Of a stretch of DNA of 64,000 nucleotides, positions 62,999 through 64,000 are shown piece after piece (the first letter of the stretch is position 1; the number at the start of each line of letters is the position of its first letter). The position numbers and the translations under genes were made by a program. The DNA is from Anaerolineae bacterium (lineage in GTDB: Bacteria; Chloroflexota; Anaerolineae; Aggregatilineales; Aggregatilineaceae): NCBI GenBank assembly GCA_027494015.1, contig JAOSJP010000040.1, positions 62,001-126,000 on the forward strand, in the 5' to 3' direction. The notes beneath the pieces were generated by a model. That model worked only from the letters and a program-made list of their open reading frames with translations, was not told the origin of the DNA and made no database searches.

Positions 62999-64000
62999 AT
63001 GATCGAGGCGCTACGGAATGCGTTCCGGCTGCCAGACCTGCGGCGGAAGATGCTCTATACGCTCTTCATTCTGATCATCTACCAGTTTGCCGCGCATGTG
63101 ACGGTGCCAGGGGTGCAGCGCGAGGCTCTAGATCAACTGTTCAGCGACAACGAATCCGGATTCCTGAGCGTGCTCAACCTCCTGTCGGGAGGGGCCGTCT
63201 CCAATTTCAGCGTGATCGCCAACGGTGTGTACCCGTACATCACCGCCTCGATCATCCTGCAATTGCTGGTGCCCATCATCCCCCGCCTGGAAGCCATCGC
63301 CAAAGAGCCGGGCGGCAAGGAAAAGATCAACCAGTACACCTACTACCTGGCGATCCCCATGGCGGCCTTGCAGTCTGTCGGCCAGATCAACATCTTCCAG
63401 AGCCAGATCAACCAGTCGGGCATGGCGGTTGACCTCATTGAAGGGTTCGGCTTTGGGGCCGGCAGCAACCTGCTGACGACGCTGTCGGTCATCGTGACGA
63501 TGACAGCAGGGACGATGTTCGCCATCTGGCTGGGCGAGCTGATCACCGAGCAGGGCATCGGTAACGGTATCTCGATCATCATCTTCGCCGGCATTGTGGC
63601 CCGCGTGCCTGCCAGCCTCTTCCAGTTGCTTCAGGGCGAGGCCGCGGCCTTCAACCTGATCACGTTTGTGGCGCTCACGCTGGTGACGGTGGTGGTCATC
63701 GTGATCATCCAGGAAGGCACGCGGCGCATCCCGGTGCAGTATGGCAAGCGCGTGCGCGGGCGCAAGATGTACGGCGGCGGGGCCACGCACATCCCGCTCA
63801 AGGTCAACACGGCGGGCATGATCCCGCTCATCTTCGCCCAGTCCATCGTGACCTTCCCGGCCATCGTCGCGGGCTTCTTCAGCGGCGACCTGGCCACGCG
63901 CATCCAGGATACGTTTGGCAACCAGACCGGGTTCCTCTACTGGTTCATCTACTTCTGGTTGGTGGTAGGCTTCACGTTCTTCTACACCAACGTCATGATC
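62999..64000 (+). CDS. secY: preprotein translocase subunit SecY (3' end outside window)
   Basis: 334 residues of the N-terminal part. PDLRRKMLYTLFILIIYQFA is the first helix region, GVYPYITASIILQLLVPIIP the plug/helix 2b region, and IQEGTRRIPVQYGKRVRGRKM an end of a cytosolic loop. It forms the SecYEG channel. The ATG at 62999 follows AAGGA. Normal spc-operon position after rplO. Confidence 0.97.
   Translation, partial: MIEALRNAFRLPDLRRKMLYTLFILIIYQFAAHVTVPGVQREALDQLFSDNESGFLSVLNLLSGGAVSNFSVIANGVYPYITASIILQLLVPIIPRLEAIAKEPGGKEKINQYTYYLAIPMAALQSVGQINIFQSQINQSGMAVDLIEGFGFGAGSNLLTTLSVIVTMTAGTMFAIWLGELITEQGIGNGISIIIFAGIVARVPASLFQLLQGEAAAFNLITFVALTLVTVVVIVIIQEGTRRIPVQYGKRVRGRKMYGGGATHIPLKVNTAGMIPLIFAQSIVTFPAIVAGFFSGDLATRIQDTFGNQTGFLYWFIYFWLVVGFTFFYTNVMI

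Overview
The window looks like a high-GC Chloroflexota genome, probably from the Anaerolineae/Dehalococcoidia side. This is inferred from gene content (bacterial-type Wood-Ljungdahl genes, MalEFG, ribosomal operons in canonical bacterial order) and from intergenic DNA packed with small hairpin cassettes. No rRNA or tRNA was seen and no taxonomic search was possible.

Layout: (1) 1-18 kb is housekeeping and sugar metabolism. It holds a secreted protein with a degenerate zincin-like motif (cut by the window edge), a HAL2/CysQ-type phosphatase, a radical SAM/SPASM protein, a DapA-family lyase, a LON-domain protein, a rhomboid protease, a TPR protein split by a frameshift, an RlmD/TrmA-family RNA methyltransferase, a KDG kinase, a frameshifted GH13 glycosidase and malG-malF-malE. 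(2) 18.8-37.6 kb is the methyl/carbonyl branch of the Wood-Ljungdahl pathway, all on the plus strand: an HMA-like protein, cooS (CO dehydrogenase), a giant acsB-acsD fusion, two CBS-domain proteins, acsC, acsV (RACo), acsE, a metV-metF fusion and two CooC/AcsF-type nickel ATPases. (3) 37.9-44.1 kb holds a very large modular Ser/Thr kinase (minus strand) facing four small WXG100-like genes (plus strand). (4) 44.2-47.5 kb, minus strand: a phosphoglycerate dehydrogenase-like gene, a class V aminotransferase and a phosphoglucose/phosphomannose isomerase. (5) 48.2-64 kb is the str-S10-spc superoperon, from rpsL to a partial secY.

The main discovery is the 2336-codon acsB gene. Acetyl-CoA synthase is interrupted by two inteins (540 and 523 residues), each with paired LAGLIDADG-type endonuclease motifs. 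Removing both restores a standard ACS in which the +1 cysteines align with Cys509 and Cys595 of the Moorella enzyme, the ligands of the catalytic proximal nickel. The same polypeptide then runs through a linker of about 190 residues, rich in Pro, Ala and Glu, into a complete corrinoid iron-sulfur protein small subunit (AcsD). Synthase and methyl-donor subunit are thus tethered, and the active site can form only after two splicing events.

How the genes work together: MetVF makes methyl-THF, AcsE moves the methyl group to the corrinoid of AcsC/AcsD, AcsV reactivates oxidised corrinoid, CooS makes CO from CO2, and ACS joins methyl, CO and CoA. The CooC-like ATPases probably load nickel. The CBS pair could sense adenylates.

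Intergenic DNA carries at least five families of small repeats. One is a 213-227 bp MITE-like element with CTAG-flanked ends, in three copies, two of which begin exactly at the stop codon of an acs-cluster gene. Two clear frameshifts and one suspicious in-frame L4-L23 fusion, at or beside G/C-rich tracts, suggest local indels that may be sequencing errors.
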